The position numbers and the translations under genes are program-made. The notes beneath the pieces are model-generated. The model was given only the letters and a program-made list of their open reading frames with translations, was not told the origin of the DNA and ran no database searches. From Roseiarcus sp963842835 (GTDB lineage Bacteria > Pseudomonadota > Alphaproteobacteria > Rhizobiales > Beijerinckiaceae), in NCBI GenBank assembly GCA_963842835.1, contig CAWJIB010000009.1:372001-436000 (forward strand): DNA of 64,000 nucleotides, read 5' to 3'. This document shows, piece by piece, positions 51,772 to 61,471 of this stretch (positions are counted from its first letter, which is position 1; each line of letters opens with the position of its first letter).

Positions 51772-52245
51772 ATGTCGCCTCGCGTCTCGCCATTCCTCGC
51801 CGTCGCCGCCGCGTTCGCGCTGGCCTCGGGCGCCTTCGCCGCCGAATCGGCCGTCTCGCCCGGCGCGTTGCAGATTACTCTCGACCACGCCAAGGTCGCT
51901 CGGCTTCCCGCCGGCGCCACGACGCTCGTGGTCGGCAATCCCGCGATCGCCGACGTGACGATGCTCAAGGGCGGCGCCGCGATGGTCGTCACCGGCAAGG
52001 GATACGGCGAGACCAATCTGATTGCGCTCGACGCGCAGGGCAATATAATCGACGAAAAGCAGATTGACGTCGAACCGACCTCGTCTGTGCTGGTCGTGCA
52101 ACGGGGAAACGACCGCGTGTCCTATTGGTGCAACCCGATTTGCATGCCCACGGTTCAGCTTGGCGATGAGAACAAAGCATTCACCGAAGCGAGCGGGCAG
52201 ATCGGCGCGCGCAACTCGCTCGCGCAAGGCGGGGCGGCCAAATAA
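51772..52245 (+). CDS. Secretin/pilus-assembly N-terminal domain protein
   Basis: 157 residues. Signal peptide to AFAAES, then the N-terminal domain found in CpaC-like secretins and RcpA: LDHAKVARLPAGATTLVVGN, AIADVTMLKGGAAMVVTGK, GETNLIALDAQG. The pore domain is absent, so it is a stand-alone periplasmic protein. Two cysteines (CNPIC) near 121-125. Ribosome site AAAGGACG precedes the ATG. Confidence 0.83.
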   Translation: MSPRVSPFLAVAAAFALASGAFAAESAVSPGALQITLDHAKVARLPAGATTLVVGNPAIADVTMLKGGAAMVVTGKGYGETNLIALDAQGNIIDEKQIDVEPTSSVLVVQRGNDRVSYWCNPICMPTVQLGDENKAFTEASGQIGARNSLAQGGAAK

Positions 52246-52278
52246 GGCGAGCCGCGCGGCGGACCGTCGCGCTGAGCC

Positions 52279-53058
52279 GTGCGCCGTTTAATCCTTGAAG
52301 AGCCGGTTTCGCGCGCCGCTGTTTGGAGCCGGCGGGCGGCGATCTTCGCGCTCGCGACGGCGGGCGTCGCCGTCGCCCTTTCGCGGTTCGGCCGCGTCGA
52401 GCCCGCCGCAGCCCTCGCGGTCTTCTCGGCGGCGCTCGTGCTGGCGTTCCTGGCCGTTCTTCTCGCGGGCGCCGCGGCGGTGGTCATCTGGCGCACGGGC
52501 CGGCGCGGCGCCGACCAGGCCGCGCTTGGCCTGGCGCTGTCTTTGGCTCTTCTGGCCGATCCGGCCTATCTCACGGTCACGGCGCTGCGGCTGCCGCCCA
52601 TCGCCGACGTGACGACCGATCTCGACTCGCCGCCCTCGTTCATGATCTCAGCCAAGGCGCGCGAAGCCCGCGCCGGCCATGCGCCGCCGCCCTGGAGCGC
52701 CGAGATCGGCGCGCAGCAAAAGGCCGCCTATCCCGAAGTGCAGCCGATTCTGGTCGACCTCGAACCCGCACAGGCCTATCAGCTCGCGCTGCGCGTCGCC
52801 AAGGATCTCGGCTGGCGCGTCGTCGACGCGAACCCGCCGAACCTGCGCGTCGACGGCGTGGCCCAAATCGAGGCTGTCGATCGCTCGCTGCTGTTCGGCT
52901 TCGCCGACGACATCGCCATCCGCATCCGCCCGCTCGCCAGCCAGACGCGGATCGACCTGCGTTCGTCCTCGCGCGTCGGCAAGCACGATTTCGGCGCCAA
53001 TGCGCGACGCATCGACCAATTCGCCGCCGCGGTTCAGGAGTCCATGCAGGAGCGGTAG
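52279..53058 (+). CDS. DUF1499 membrane protein
   Basis: 259 residues from the GTG at 52279. Three N-terminal helices (about 18-40, 45-70, 82-102) and a C-terminal DUF1499 domain: YPEVQPILVDLEPAQAYQLA, GWRVVDANPPNLRVDGVAQI, FGFADDIAIRIRPLA, SSRVGKHDFGANARRI. Function unknown. The 229 bases after it, before the convergent cyclase stop, hold no supported gene. Confidence 0.85.
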   Translation: MRRLILEEPVSRAAVWSRRAAIFALATAGVAVALSRFGRVEPAAALAVFSAALVLAFLAVLLAGAAAVVIWRTGRRGADQAALGLALSLALLADPAYLTVTALRLPPIADVTTDLDSPPSFMISAKAREARAGHAPPPWSAEIGAQQKAAYPEVQPILVDLEPAQAYQLALRVAKDLGWRVVDANPPNLRVDGVAQIEAVDRSLLFGFADDIAIRIRPLASQTRIDLRSSSRVGKHDFGANARRIDQFAAAVQESMQER

Positions 53059-53287
53059 GGTGAAAACCTGACGATTGGTCTCCAACTCCGCACGTCGCCT
53101 ACGGGTGGTGAGCGGACTTCTGGACCATTCGAGCGGATGACCAGAATGCGCCACCAACATAGCCGTTCAGCCGATGGTCGCTGGACCTGCGAAGCCGACG
53201 TTCGGGCGACGGGCCCGATCGACTGCTGTGGGGGGAAACCGGACGGTTTGAGTTCGACCGCTACGGGGGCAATTTGCGACGTCGCGC

Positions 53288-55075
53288 TCAGCTCAGCGGA
53301 AGTCCGGCGGCGCGAAGGGCCGCCGCATCGGCCTCGATCCGCGCCTTGTCGCGCCGAATGAACTGGGTCTTGCGCCATCCCGCGATCGAGAACTCCGGAC
53401 GCGCAGCCATAAGGCGCTCCGCCGTTCGTCTCGCCTCCTCCGGCTGGCCTTTCTCCTGATAGGCAATCACGACATCAGTAAGACCGAATCCAGGACTCCG
53501 CGCATGATAGGCCTCAAAGGCGGCGATCGCTTGGTCGGTTCGGCCGGATTGACGATAGGCGTCTCCGAGAGTGCCCAGATACATGGGAGGGTAATTCGGG
53601 CTGAGAGTCATCGACTTCTCGCAAAGCACGACGGCCTCTTCCGGGTATCCCGAGGGGACGAGAATGAAGCCGCCGAGTTGCGCGACGTCAGCCGAGCCGG
53701 GCGCCAGTTCAACCGCCCTTCTGGCGTCCGCCACGGCTTCGTCGTATCGCCCTTGCATCAACAAGACGAGGCCTGACGCGATGTATGCGTCGGCATTACC
53801 CGGATCAAGCTCCCGCGCCCTGTCGGCATAGACGCGCGCCTTACCGATCGCGGTTTCGAAGCTGTCCTTCCAGCCGAATCTGGCGTCCAAACAATGTAAG
53901 AAGCCCAGCATGGCGTTGAGCGGCGCCGAGGCCGGATCGAGCGCGAGCGCCTTCTCCCAAGACAGTTTCGTGGCCGCCCAATTTTCCTTAGTGAGCGCCT
54001 GACGATGATAGGACATCCCCTGGGCCCAATGCGTCCACGCCTCGATATTCTTGGTCGTGGTATAGCGCAGCCGCGCCTGTTCGCCCTCGGTCAGTTTGAC
54101 TTGCATCTCGGTCGACAGGACCAGGGTGATTTCGTCCTGTATCGCAAAAATATCATCGACGCCGCGGTCGTACCGTTCGGCCCAGAGGTGCGAGCCGTCC
54201 TTCGCGTCGATCAACTGCGCCGTGACCCGGATGCGGGAGCCGCTCTTGCGAACGCTGCCCTCTAAAACATATCGCACGCCAAGCTGCTTTGCGACCTCGC
54301 GGACATCCACCGAACGTCCCTTGTATACGAAGCTCGAATTGCGGGCGATGACACGCAGTCCTGCAAGCTTCGACAAAGTGGTGATGATGTCCTCGACCAA
54401 GCCATCACAGAAAAAATCCTGCTCGGCGTCTCCGCTCATGTTCTGGAACGGCAGCACGGCAATCGACGGTTTGTCCGGCGGGGAAAGCCGCTCCACGGGC
54501 CTTTCCGCGGTCGTCGGCTCGGCCTGCGCCGCTGGCTTCGCTTGCGCGGGAAGCCCGACTTGCAGCGAAAAGGCGCGAACCGGCTCGGCGATATTCTTTA
54601 GTTGCGTCGCGCCGAGATCACTGACCGCGATGTCGAGCCTGGCCTTGACCTGCCAATAGGCTTGTTCGGACAGGCAGATCGCGCCGGGCTTGGCGATGCC
54701 TTCCAGCCGCGCGGCGATATTTACGCCATCGCCCATCAGGTCGCCGTCGCTCTCCTCGACGACATCGCCAACATGAATGCCGATCCGGAATTCGATCCGG
54801 CGGTCCTGCGCGACGCCCGCATTGCGCTCGACCATCGCGTTCTGCACTTCAATGGCGCAGCGCACCGCGTCGACCACGCTACGAAATTCGACGAACGCGC
54901 CATCGCCGGTGCGTTTGAACACACGCCCGTTGTGCACAGAGATGGTGGGATCGATGAGATCACTGCGCAATGCTCGGAGCCGCGCGAGCGTGCGGTCCTC
55001 GTCCGCGCCAGTGAGCCGACTGAAACCGACCACGTCGGCCGCCAGGATCGCCGCGAGCTTCCGTTTTTCGACCAT
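53288..55075 (-). CDS. Adenylate/guanylate cyclase-TPR protein (1)
   Basis: 595 residues from the ATG at 55075. Class III cyclase domain 1-170: LAAILAADVVGFSRLTGADE, FKRTGDGAFVEF, FRIGIHVGDVV, DGVNIAARLEGIAKPG. Next a TolB-like region (SIAVLPFQNMSGDAEQDFFC, GVRYVLEGSVRKSG) and TPR repeats to the end. No membrane helix. Such proteins make cAMP under unknown control; they are frequent in Hyphomicrobiales. Tandem with a close relative at 55331. Confidence 0.93.
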   Translation of the reverse strand: MVEKRKLAAILAADVVGFSRLTGADEDRTLARLRALRSDLIDPTISVHNGRVFKRTGDGAFVEFRSVVDAVRCAIEVQNAMVERNAGVAQDRRIEFRIGIHVGDVVEESDGDLMGDGVNIAARLEGIAKPGAICLSEQAYWQVKARLDIAVSDLGATQLKNIAEPVRAFSLQVGLPAQAKPAAQAEPTTAERPVERLSPPDKPSIAVLPFQNMSGDAEQDFFCDGLVEDIITTLSKLAGLRVIARNSSFVYKGRSVDVREVAKQLGVRYVLEGSVRKSGSRIRVTAQLIDAKDGSHLWAERYDRGVDDIFAIQDEITLVLSTEMQVKLTEGEQARLRYTTTKNIEAWTHWAQGMSYHRQALTKENWAATKLSWEKALALDPASAPLNAMLGFLHCLDARFGWKDSFETAIGKARVYADRARELDPGNADAYIASGLVLLMQGRYDEAVADARRAVELAPGSADVAQLGGFILVPSGYPEEAVVLCEKSMTLSPNYPPMYLGTLGDAYRQSGRTDQAIAAFEAYHARSPGFGLTDVVIAYQEKGQPEEARRTAERLMAARPEFSIAGWRKTQFIRRDKARIEADAAALRAAGLPLS

Positions 55076-55330
55076 CGGCCCCTCCGCCGCCGTGCAGACT
55101 AGCACAACGGCGTGGCCAACGCCGCCCGAACTGGACAGGGCTTGGTCTGGTGGACGAATGCAAACATAAGCCGTCCGACGAAGGACTGCCTCGGGTCGTG
55201 ACGCGCCGGTCGCGATGGTCGCTCGCCGCCAATCGGCTTGAGCGTCTCGAAGGGGTGGAGTCCGGTCATTCGCCTATTCCTCGGCGGCGCGCCGAGGATC
55301 GCCATCAACTTGCCGGTGCGAGCCCCGAAT

Positions 55331-57238
55331 TCATTCCTCGGGCATCCCCGCCTTGCGCAGACCGGCGATCATGCGCTGACGCCATGCGACAATGACCGGA
55401 GTATGCGGGAAAAGGCCTGTCAGATAGGCGTTATATTGCGCCAGCGTCGTCAATTGTCCTCCCGCGATCGCCGCGTAACGCTGGTAGACTTCATGCGCTT
55501 CGCTATCACGCCCGAGATTTCCGAGCGTAGCCGCTTTAAGGCGCAGAAATTGACGATCAGCCGGCGCCAGCACCAGAGCTTGATTCACGAGAGCCAACGC
55601 CTCCGAATCTCGTCCGAGAACAGAAAGCGCAAGACCCTTCTCAAATACGAAATACCACATTCCGGGATCGCGCGGACTGAGCCGCATAGCCTTGTCGAGA
55701 ACGGTGATCGCCTTTTCCGGTTGCCCGCTCAGAATGTAGCTGGACGCAAGCGGACCATTCGCGCCAATGTTGCTCGGGCTCAAAGCGATAACGCGCTCGA
55801 AATCAACGATAGCTTCGTCGTACTGACCGTGAACTTCGGCCAGACGCCCCCGCGCATAGCGCGCGTCCCCATCGTTTGGATTTACCGCAAGAGCCTTCGG
55901 CACGAGTTCCTCAAGGCGTTGGATTTCGGCCCCGATATCGACCCCAAGAATTTTTAGCCACCACAACCGCGCCGAGAGAAGTGCGAGTGCGCGAGTGTTG
56001 CCGGGATCGAGGCGCACAGCTCGGTCGCACAATTCGTAAATTTCCGGATGCTTCACTGGGTCGTGGGCTTCTTCGAAATTGTCGTTGTACGCGGCGAGAC
56101 ATCGCAACGCCAAATCCTCGGCGTCCAAATTGCCGGGACGCAGTCGACCCGCTTTGGCTGCTTCGACGTCGGTTATTCTAAGGTCCAGCGTCCGCGCCAG
56201 CCGCGTGACGATGTCGTCCTCCATTTGCAGGAGATCTCCGCGATCCTCGTCGAAACTTTCGGCCCAGAGATGCGCGCCGCTTTCCGCGTCGATGAGCTGG
56301 GCATTGACCCGGATGCGGGTCGCGGTCGGCTGCACCGAGCCCTCCAGCGCGTATTTCACGCCGATCTCACGGCCAATGTCCTTTACGTCGGTCGGCTTGC
56401 CCTTGAAAGTGAAGGCCGTGTTCCGCGCGATTACGAATGTGCCGGGCAGACGCGAAATGGAGGTCGTCAGTTCGTCGGTCAGCGCATCCACGAGATAGTC
56501 TTGGCCCGGATCGCCTGAGAGATTGCTCAGGGGCAACACAATGATCGAGCGCTCCGCGGCTTCGACTGGCTCACGCTTTGCTCGCCAAAGATACCACGCG
56601 CTCGCTGCGACGGCGATCCCGACGACGACGACGGCCAAAAGGAACGGCGCCCGCGCGGAACTCTTTTTCGGCACGACGGCCGCCACGGCCGTCGCGGGCT
56701 TCGCGACCGCCGGCATCCCCACTTGCAGCGAGTAGGCCCGCACCGGCTCTGCGATGTTCTTGAGTTGCGTCGGCCCGAGATCGGCGACCGCGAGATCGAG
56801 CCGCCCCTTGACCTGTCGATAGGCGTCCTCGGACAAACAAATCATGCCAGGCTTAGCGATACCCTCCAATCGCGCCGCGATGTTGACGCCATCGCCCATG
56901 AGATCGCCATCGCTCTCTTCGACGACATCGCCCAAATGAATGCCGATGCGAAAATCGATGCGTCGATCCTCCGGCACGCCCGCGTTACGCTCGATCATCG
57001 CGTTCTGCACTTCGACCGCGCAGCGCACGGCGTCGACCACGCTTCGAAACTCGATCAGGACTCCATCGCCTGTGCGCTTGAACACGCGCCCGTTGTGAAC
57101 CGCGATGGTGGGATCGACGAGATCGCTACGCAACGCACGCAGCCGCGCAAGCGTGCGATCTTCGTCCGCGCCCGCGAGCCGGCTATAGCCGACCACGTCG
57201 GCGGCCAGAATCGCCGCGAGTTTCCGGGCTTCGGTCAT
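55331..57238 (-). CDS. Adenylate/guanylate cyclase-TPR protein (2), membrane-bound
   Basis: 635 residues. Same plan as the gene at 53288: cyclase domain (LAAILAADVVGYSRLAGADE, FKRTGDGVLIEF), then a transmembrane helix (about 206-226, APFLLAVVVVGIAVAASAWY), TolB-like segment (SIIVLPLSNLSGDPGQDYLV, KYALEGSVQPTATRI) and TPRs. The first 170 residues are very like the neighbour's, pointing to tandem duplication, while one copy gained or kept a membrane helix. The 255-base gap between them is non-coding. Confidence 0.93.
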   Translation of the reverse strand: MTEARKLAAILAADVVGYSRLAGADEDRTLARLRALRSDLVDPTIAVHNGRVFKRTGDGVLIEFRSVVDAVRCAVEVQNAMIERNAGVPEDRRIDFRIGIHLGDVVEESDGDLMGDGVNIAARLEGIAKPGMICLSEDAYRQVKGRLDLAVADLGPTQLKNIAEPVRAYSLQVGMPAVAKPATAVAAVVPKKSSARAPFLLAVVVVGIAVAASAWYLWRAKREPVEAAERSIIVLPLSNLSGDPGQDYLVDALTDELTTSISRLPGTFVIARNTAFTFKGKPTDVKDIGREIGVKYALEGSVQPTATRIRVNAQLIDAESGAHLWAESFDEDRGDLLQMEDDIVTRLARTLDLRITDVEAAKAGRLRPGNLDAEDLALRCLAAYNDNFEEAHDPVKHPEIYELCDRAVRLDPGNTRALALLSARLWWLKILGVDIGAEIQRLEELVPKALAVNPNDGDARYARGRLAEVHGQYDEAIVDFERVIALSPSNIGANGPLASSYILSGQPEKAITVLDKAMRLSPRDPGMWYFVFEKGLALSVLGRDSEALALVNQALVLAPADRQFLRLKAATLGNLGRDSEAHEVYQRYAAIAGGQLTTLAQYNAYLTGLFPHTPVIVAWRQRMIAGLRKAGMPEE

Positions 57239-57394
57239 CGTGCCCCTTCAACCAGGGCGAATAGCACAAAGTCCCGGCTCTCTCCAAGGCAGAGCGATCG
57301 GAAGGGATCGGGAACCCCAAGCCGTCGGCCGAAGGGCGGCGATGGGTCGAATCCGGTCATCAAAGGCGCAAGACCAGTTGTCAGATTCTCGGGG

Positions 57395-58309
57395 CTAACC
57401 CGCCAGGCGAAATCGCGCCGAGAGCGCCGGCGGTCCGTCGCTGGCGACGAGGCCGCGCGCGACCAAATCCACGAGATGGGCGAGCGTCGACAGGCTCGCC
57501 GCGCCGATCAGGGCCGGGCTCAGCCCGGCATAGACCCTGGCGACGATTTCGGGGATGCCCGCTTCGCCCGCTTCGAGCCTGACGAGGATCGCGGCTTCGC
57601 GCTGGCGCCGATGGTGCGCGAGCGCGCGCACGTAGCGTTGCGGCTCGCGCACCGGTCCGCCGTGGCCGGGCCAGTAGATCGCCTCGTCGCGCCGACGCAA
57701 CTTTTCGAGCGACGCCATATAGTCGGCCATCGAGCCGTCGGGCGGGGCGACGATCGAGGTCGACCAGGCCATGACATGGTCGCCCGAAAACAGCGCATTC
57801 TCCTGCGCGAGCGCGAAACACAGGTGGTTCGCGGCGTGTCCCGGCGTCGCGATCGCTTCGAGCGTGAAGCCGCGCCCCTCGATCCGCTCGCCGTCGGCGA
57901 GCGCGATGTCGGGCGCGTAGCCGAGGTCGTGCGCCGCGTCGAGGCCGGCCGGCGCGCCTTCGGGCGGAACATGCGCGCGTGCGCCGACGACCGGCGCGCC
58001 GGTCTTGCCCTTCAGCGCCGCCACCCCCGCGCAATGATCGCGATGGCTGTGGGTGACCACGATATGGCTCACGCGCTCCCCCGCGACCGCCGCGAGAAGC
58101 GCCGCCAGATGGCTGTCGTCCGCGGGGCCGGGGTCGATGATCGCGACTTCGCCCTCGCCGACGATGTAGCTGCAAGTTCCCGTGAACGTGAACGGCGAGG
58201 CGTTGCCGGCGATGAGCCGGCGCGTGAGCGGCGAAAGCCGCGTCAAGACGCGGCTCGGCGCCTCCTCGGCGCGGGCGGGCGGCGGCAGATCGTTCGAGGA
58301 CAGGCTCAA
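57395..58309 (-). CDS. MBL-fold metallo-hydrolase
   Basis: 304 residues. Zinc motif VTHSHRDHCAGV, later IATPGHAANHLCF, SGDHVMAW and YWPGHGGPV; a C-terminal winged-helix-like extension (LSTLAHLVDLVARG) as in LACTB2/beta-lactamase-like RNases and hydrolases. The only suitable start is TTG at 58309. Divergent from bioY. Confidence 0.88.
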   Translation of the reverse strand: MSLSSNDLPPPARAEEAPSRVLTRLSPLTRRLIAGNASPFTFTGTCSYIVGEGEVAIIDPGPADDSHLAALLAAVAGERVSHIVVTHSHRDHCAGVAALKGKTGAPVVGARAHVPPEGAPAGLDAAHDLGYAPDIALADGERIEGRGFTLEAIATPGHAANHLCFALAQENALFSGDHVMAWSTSIVAPPDGSMADYMASLEKLRRRDEAIYWPGHGGPVREPQRYVRALAHHRRQREAAILVRLEAGEAGIPEIVARVYAGLSPALIGAASLSTLAHLVDLVARGLVASDGPPALSARFRLAG

Positions 58310-58440
58310 GTCGCGCTCCGAATTCCCGATCGCTTAGCGGCCGACTTGTTCGGCGCGGCCGCCTTGTCTATACCCGCAATGGGCGCCGGGCGTGAACCCG
58401 GTCTGGCGAGGACATAAGTCTGGACGTGACGGGAGACAAC

Positions 58441-59034
58441 ATGAACGAACCGCTGAAAGCGACTTTGGCTTCGACGCTCTGGCCGTCGCGCGCCGCCTCG
58501 CGCCTCGCTCGCGCCGCGACGTTGGCGATCGCAGGAACGCTCGTCCTGGCAGTGTCGGCGAAGGTTCAGGTTCCCTTCTATCCCGTGCCCATGACGCTGC
58601 AGACCCTCGCCGTGCTCGCGATCGGCGCGGCTTACGGCGCTCGGCTCGCGGCGGCGACGCTCGCGCTCTATCTCGGCGAGGGCCTCGTCGGACTGCCGGT
58701 TTTCGCCGGCGCGCTGGCCGGCCCCGGGTATATGGCGGGACCGACGGCCGGCTATCTCGCCGGATTCGTCGTCGCGGCCGCCTTGGTCGGTTGGCTCGCC
58801 GAGCGCGGCTGGGATCGCGCCTGGCCCCGCCTGGTCGGCGCGATGGCGGTCGGGCACGCCGTGATCTTCGCTTGCGGTTTCGCCTGGCTGGCGCTCGCGC
58901 TCGGGGCCGAAAAGGCCTGGGCGGCAGGCGTCGCGCCGTTCTATGCGGCGACGCTGGTCAAGACGCTGCTCGCCGCGGCGCTGGTCGGCGCGGCCTGGGG
59001 CGGCCTTTCGCGCCCGCGCGGGAGCGGCGCCTGA
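58441..59034 (+). CDS. bioY: Biotin transporter subunit BioY
   Basis: 197 residues, six helices. VQVPFYPVPMTLQTLAVLAI and LALYLGEGLVGLPVFAGALA match BioY. It is the biotin-binding S-component of an ECF transporter; no bioMN energising genes are nearby, so it may work alone or with a shared ECF module. ATG preceded by GGGAGACAAC. Confidence 0.95.
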   Translation: MNEPLKATLASTLWPSRAASRLARAATLAIAGTLVLAVSAKVQVPFYPVPMTLQTLAVLAIGAAYGARLAAATLALYLGEGLVGLPVFAGALAGPGYMAGPTAGYLAGFVVAAALVGWLAERGWDRAWPRLVGAMAVGHAVIFACGFAWLALALGAEKAWAAGVAPFYAATLVKTLLAAALVGAAWGGLSRPRGSGA

Positions 59035-59498
59035 CGGGCGCCGGACGCCCTGGCGCGGCCGCGGAGCGAGCGCAGGCGCTCGGCCGCGAGACTTTCGCCC
59101 GTTTCGTGCCGCTCACCACGCGCTGGAGCGACAACGATCCCTATGGCCATCTCAACAACGTCGTCTATTACACGTTCTTCGATGCGGCGGTGAACGCGAT
59201 CCTGATCGAGGCGGGGCTGCTCGATCCCGTTTCGAGCCCGGTGATCGGACTGGTCGCGGAAAGCAACTGCCGCTTCTTTTCCAGCCTCGCTTTCCCCGAC
59301 CCGGTCGAGGTCGGCGTCGCGGTGGAGCATCTCGGGCGGTCATCCGTGCGCTATCTCTTGGCGGCGTTCAAGGCCGGCGCGCCGCGCGCCAGCGCCCAGG
59401 GCCGCTACACCCATGTCTATGTGGACCGCGCGACGGGCAAGCCGACGCCGATCCCCGGCGCGCACCGTCAGCTGATGGAGAGCCTGGCGAGCCCTTGA
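59031..59498 (+). CDS. Acyl-CoA thioesterase, 4HBT family
   Basis: 155 residues if read from a CTG at 59031 that overlaps the bioY stop; no ATG exists, and an in-frame GTG at 59106 would give 130 residues starting at the fold. Hot-dog thioesterase: PLTTRWSDNDPYGHLNNVVY with the catalytic Asp in WSDND, YTFFDAAVN, ESNCRFFSSLAFPDPVEVGV. The residues between 59031 and 59106 look family-like (ETFARF before the core), favouring the longer form with a rare start. Confidence 0.8.
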   Translation: MTGAGRPGAAAERAQALGRETFARFVPLTTRWSDNDPYGHLNNVVYYTFFDAAVNAILIEAGLLDPVSSPVIGLVAESNCRFFSSLAFPDPVEVGVAVEHLGRSSVRYLLAAFKAGAPRASAQGRYTHVYVDRATGKPTPIPGAHRQLMESLASP

Positions 59499-59737
59499 GT
59501 TTCGAGCCTGGAGGCGCCGGGCCGGGTCGCTAGGCCGGCTTCGGTTATGGATTGTTTACATTGCATGCGTAAATGTCGCGCGCCGCGATCGATGGCGTCG
59601 CAAAGCTCGCGAGGGCGGGGAGGCCGTTCAAGCGCGCCGCGGCCCGATCCCGCATCGCTTCGTCCTTCTGCGGGAGCGCGGGGCGGGGCTCGTCGCGCGC
59701 GCGATGTCCGCGGGCCCGCCGTTCTCATGAGGTGACG

Positions 59738-61156
59738 ATGTCGAGGAAAATCCTTCCGGTCATCATGTGCGGGGGCGCGGGAACGCGCGTCTGGCCCGAG
59801 TTGCGCGAGACGATGCCCAAGCAATTCATTCCGCTGATCGGAAAGTCCTCGACCTTTCAGGACGCCGTGCGGCGCGTCAGCGATCCGATCTTCGACACGC
59901 CGATCGTCATCACGAACCGGGACTATCGCTTTCTCGTCAGGGAACAGCTCGAAGAAATCGGCGCGCAGGCGACAATCGTCACCGAGCCCTCGCGCCGCGA
60001 TTCGGGGCCCGCCGTCGCGGTCGCGGCCGAGCTGGCGGCCAAACGCGATCCCGCAACGGTCGTGGCGGTGTTCGCGGCCGACCACGTGATCCTCGACCAG
60101 AGCGAGTTTCTTCTGACCTGCGCGGCCGCAGCGGCCGCGGCGGCGGACGGCTATATCGTGACCCTCGGGGTCACGCCCTCCGAGCCCGCGGTGGGCTACG
60201 GCTACATCCGGTCCGGCGCCGCGATCGCCCAGGGCAAAGCGCGCGAAGTGGAGGCTTTCGTCGAGAAACCCGATCTGGCCACGGCGGAGCGCTATGTCGC
60301 GCAGGGCTATCTCTGGAATTCGGGCAATTTCTTCTTTCGCGCCGACGCGATGCTCGACGAACTGCGCGAGTTCGAGCCGGACATGGCCGAAGCGACGGCG
60401 CGTTCGCTCGCCGAGGCCGTCGACGACCTCGGATTCCTCGCGCTCAATCCCCAGGCGTTCGCCGATTCGCCGAAGAAGTCGATCGACTACGCCGTGATGG
60501 AGCGCACCAAGCGCGCGGCGGTGGTGCCCGCGGACATCGGCTGGTCGGACGTCGGCAACTGGGACGCGGTGTGGAAGCTGAGCCAGCGCGACGGGAGCGG
60601 CAATTCCATCCAAGGCGAAGGCGTCGCGCTCGATTCGAAGAACGTGCACATCCGCTCCAACGGCCTGCTGACGGCGGTCGTGGGCGTCAGCGACGTCGTC
60701 GTCGTCTCGACGCAGGACGCCGTGCTGGTGCTGGCGCGCGGTCAAGGCGACAAGGTCAAGCAACTCGTCGACGCCCTGAAGAAAGAACAGCGGCCGGAAG
60801 CCACCGAGCACAAGCGCATCTATCGCCCCTGGGGCTATTATCAGTCGATCGACTCCGGCCCGCGCTACCAGGTCAAGCGCATCGTGGTCTCGCCCGGACG
60901 CCAGCTTTCCCTGCAAAAGCATTTCCATCGCGCCGAACACTGGGTCGTCGTCAAAGGCACGGCGCAGGTGACGCGCGGCTCCGAGGAGGCGATCGTGCAC
61001 GAAAACGAGTCGATCTTCCTGCCGATCGGCGTCGTTCACCGGCTCGTCAATCCCGGCAAGATCAACCTCGAGCTCATCGAGGTGCAAACCGGCTCCTACC
61101 TCGGCGAGGATGACATCGTTCGGCTCGAGGACGTCTACAACCGGCCTCGCAGCTGA
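59738..61156 (+). CDS. manC: Mannose-1-phosphate guanylyltransferase / mannose-6-phosphate isomerase
   Basis: 472 residues from the ATG at 59738 (GAGGTGACG site). Nucleotidyltransferase part with VIMCGGAGTRVWPELRETMP and VEKPDLATAERYV, linker, and a type II isomerase cupin at the end (RPWGYYQSIDSGPRYQVKRI, SLQKHFHRAEHWVVV, GTAQVTRGSEEAIVHENESI). Makes GDP-mannose for polysaccharide or LPS. Stands alone here with no sugar genes beside it. Confidence 0.94.
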   Translation: MSRKILPVIMCGGAGTRVWPELRETMPKQFIPLIGKSSTFQDAVRRVSDPIFDTPIVITNRDYRFLVREQLEEIGAQATIVTEPSRRDSGPAVAVAAELAAKRDPATVVAVFAADHVILDQSEFLLTCAAAAAAAADGYIVTLGVTPSEPAVGYGYIRSGAAIAQGKAREVEAFVEKPDLATAERYVAQGYLWNSGNFFFRADAMLDELREFEPDMAEATARSLAEAVDDLGFLALNPQAFADSPKKSIDYAVMERTKRAAVVPADIGWSDVGNWDAVWKLSQRDGSGNSIQGEGVALDSKNVHIRSNGLLTAVVGVSDVVVVSTQDAVLVLARGQGDKVKQLVDALKKEQRPEATEHKRIYRPWGYYQSIDSGPRYQVKRIVVSPGRQLSLQKHFHRAEHWVVVKGTAQVTRGSEEAIVHENESIFLPIGVVHRLVNPGKINLELIEVQTGSYLGEDDIVRLEDVYNRPRS

Positions 61157-61383
61157 CCGCGCCTCGCCGCGGGCCCGCTAAGCAACAACGGCCCCGAGGG
61201 ATCGTCTCCAGCCCCTGAGAACATGGCGGGCCTGCATCCGCCCTCTCATTCCGGCGAGTCTTGTCCATGGCCGCGATGATCCGGAAATCCTCCCTGCATG
61301 AAAACCCCAGATTTGTGTCAGAAGTCCTTATAGCGGAGAGGGCGCCAAACCAATCGTGGACAAAAGGCATCTGCTTGCCTTAA

Positions 61384-61427
61384 AGTTTGGCGTCAAACTA
61401 AAGAGCTGGAATTCCGCTTGGCGGAAT
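61384..61427. promoter_or_regulatory. Two inverted repeats before the SDR-MarR-ThDP operon
   Basis: AGTTTG-GCGT-CAAACT (61384-61399) and ATTCCGC-TTG-GCGGAAT (61411-61427), both perfect, 45-88 bases before the SDR start. They are the only structured elements in the 315-base gap after manC. The first has the size of a MarR-type operator; the operon's own MarR is the obvious candidate ligand. Confidence 0.5.
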
Positions 61428-61471
61428 GCCGCGAACGGGCGAGTTTCCGGGCGGCGCGATGGGAGGAAATC

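Noticed and set aside
53137..53361. 74-residue plus-strand frame between DUF1499 and cyclase genes
   Set aside because: No ribosome site, no domain, and it overlaps the cyclase gene end; treated as chance.
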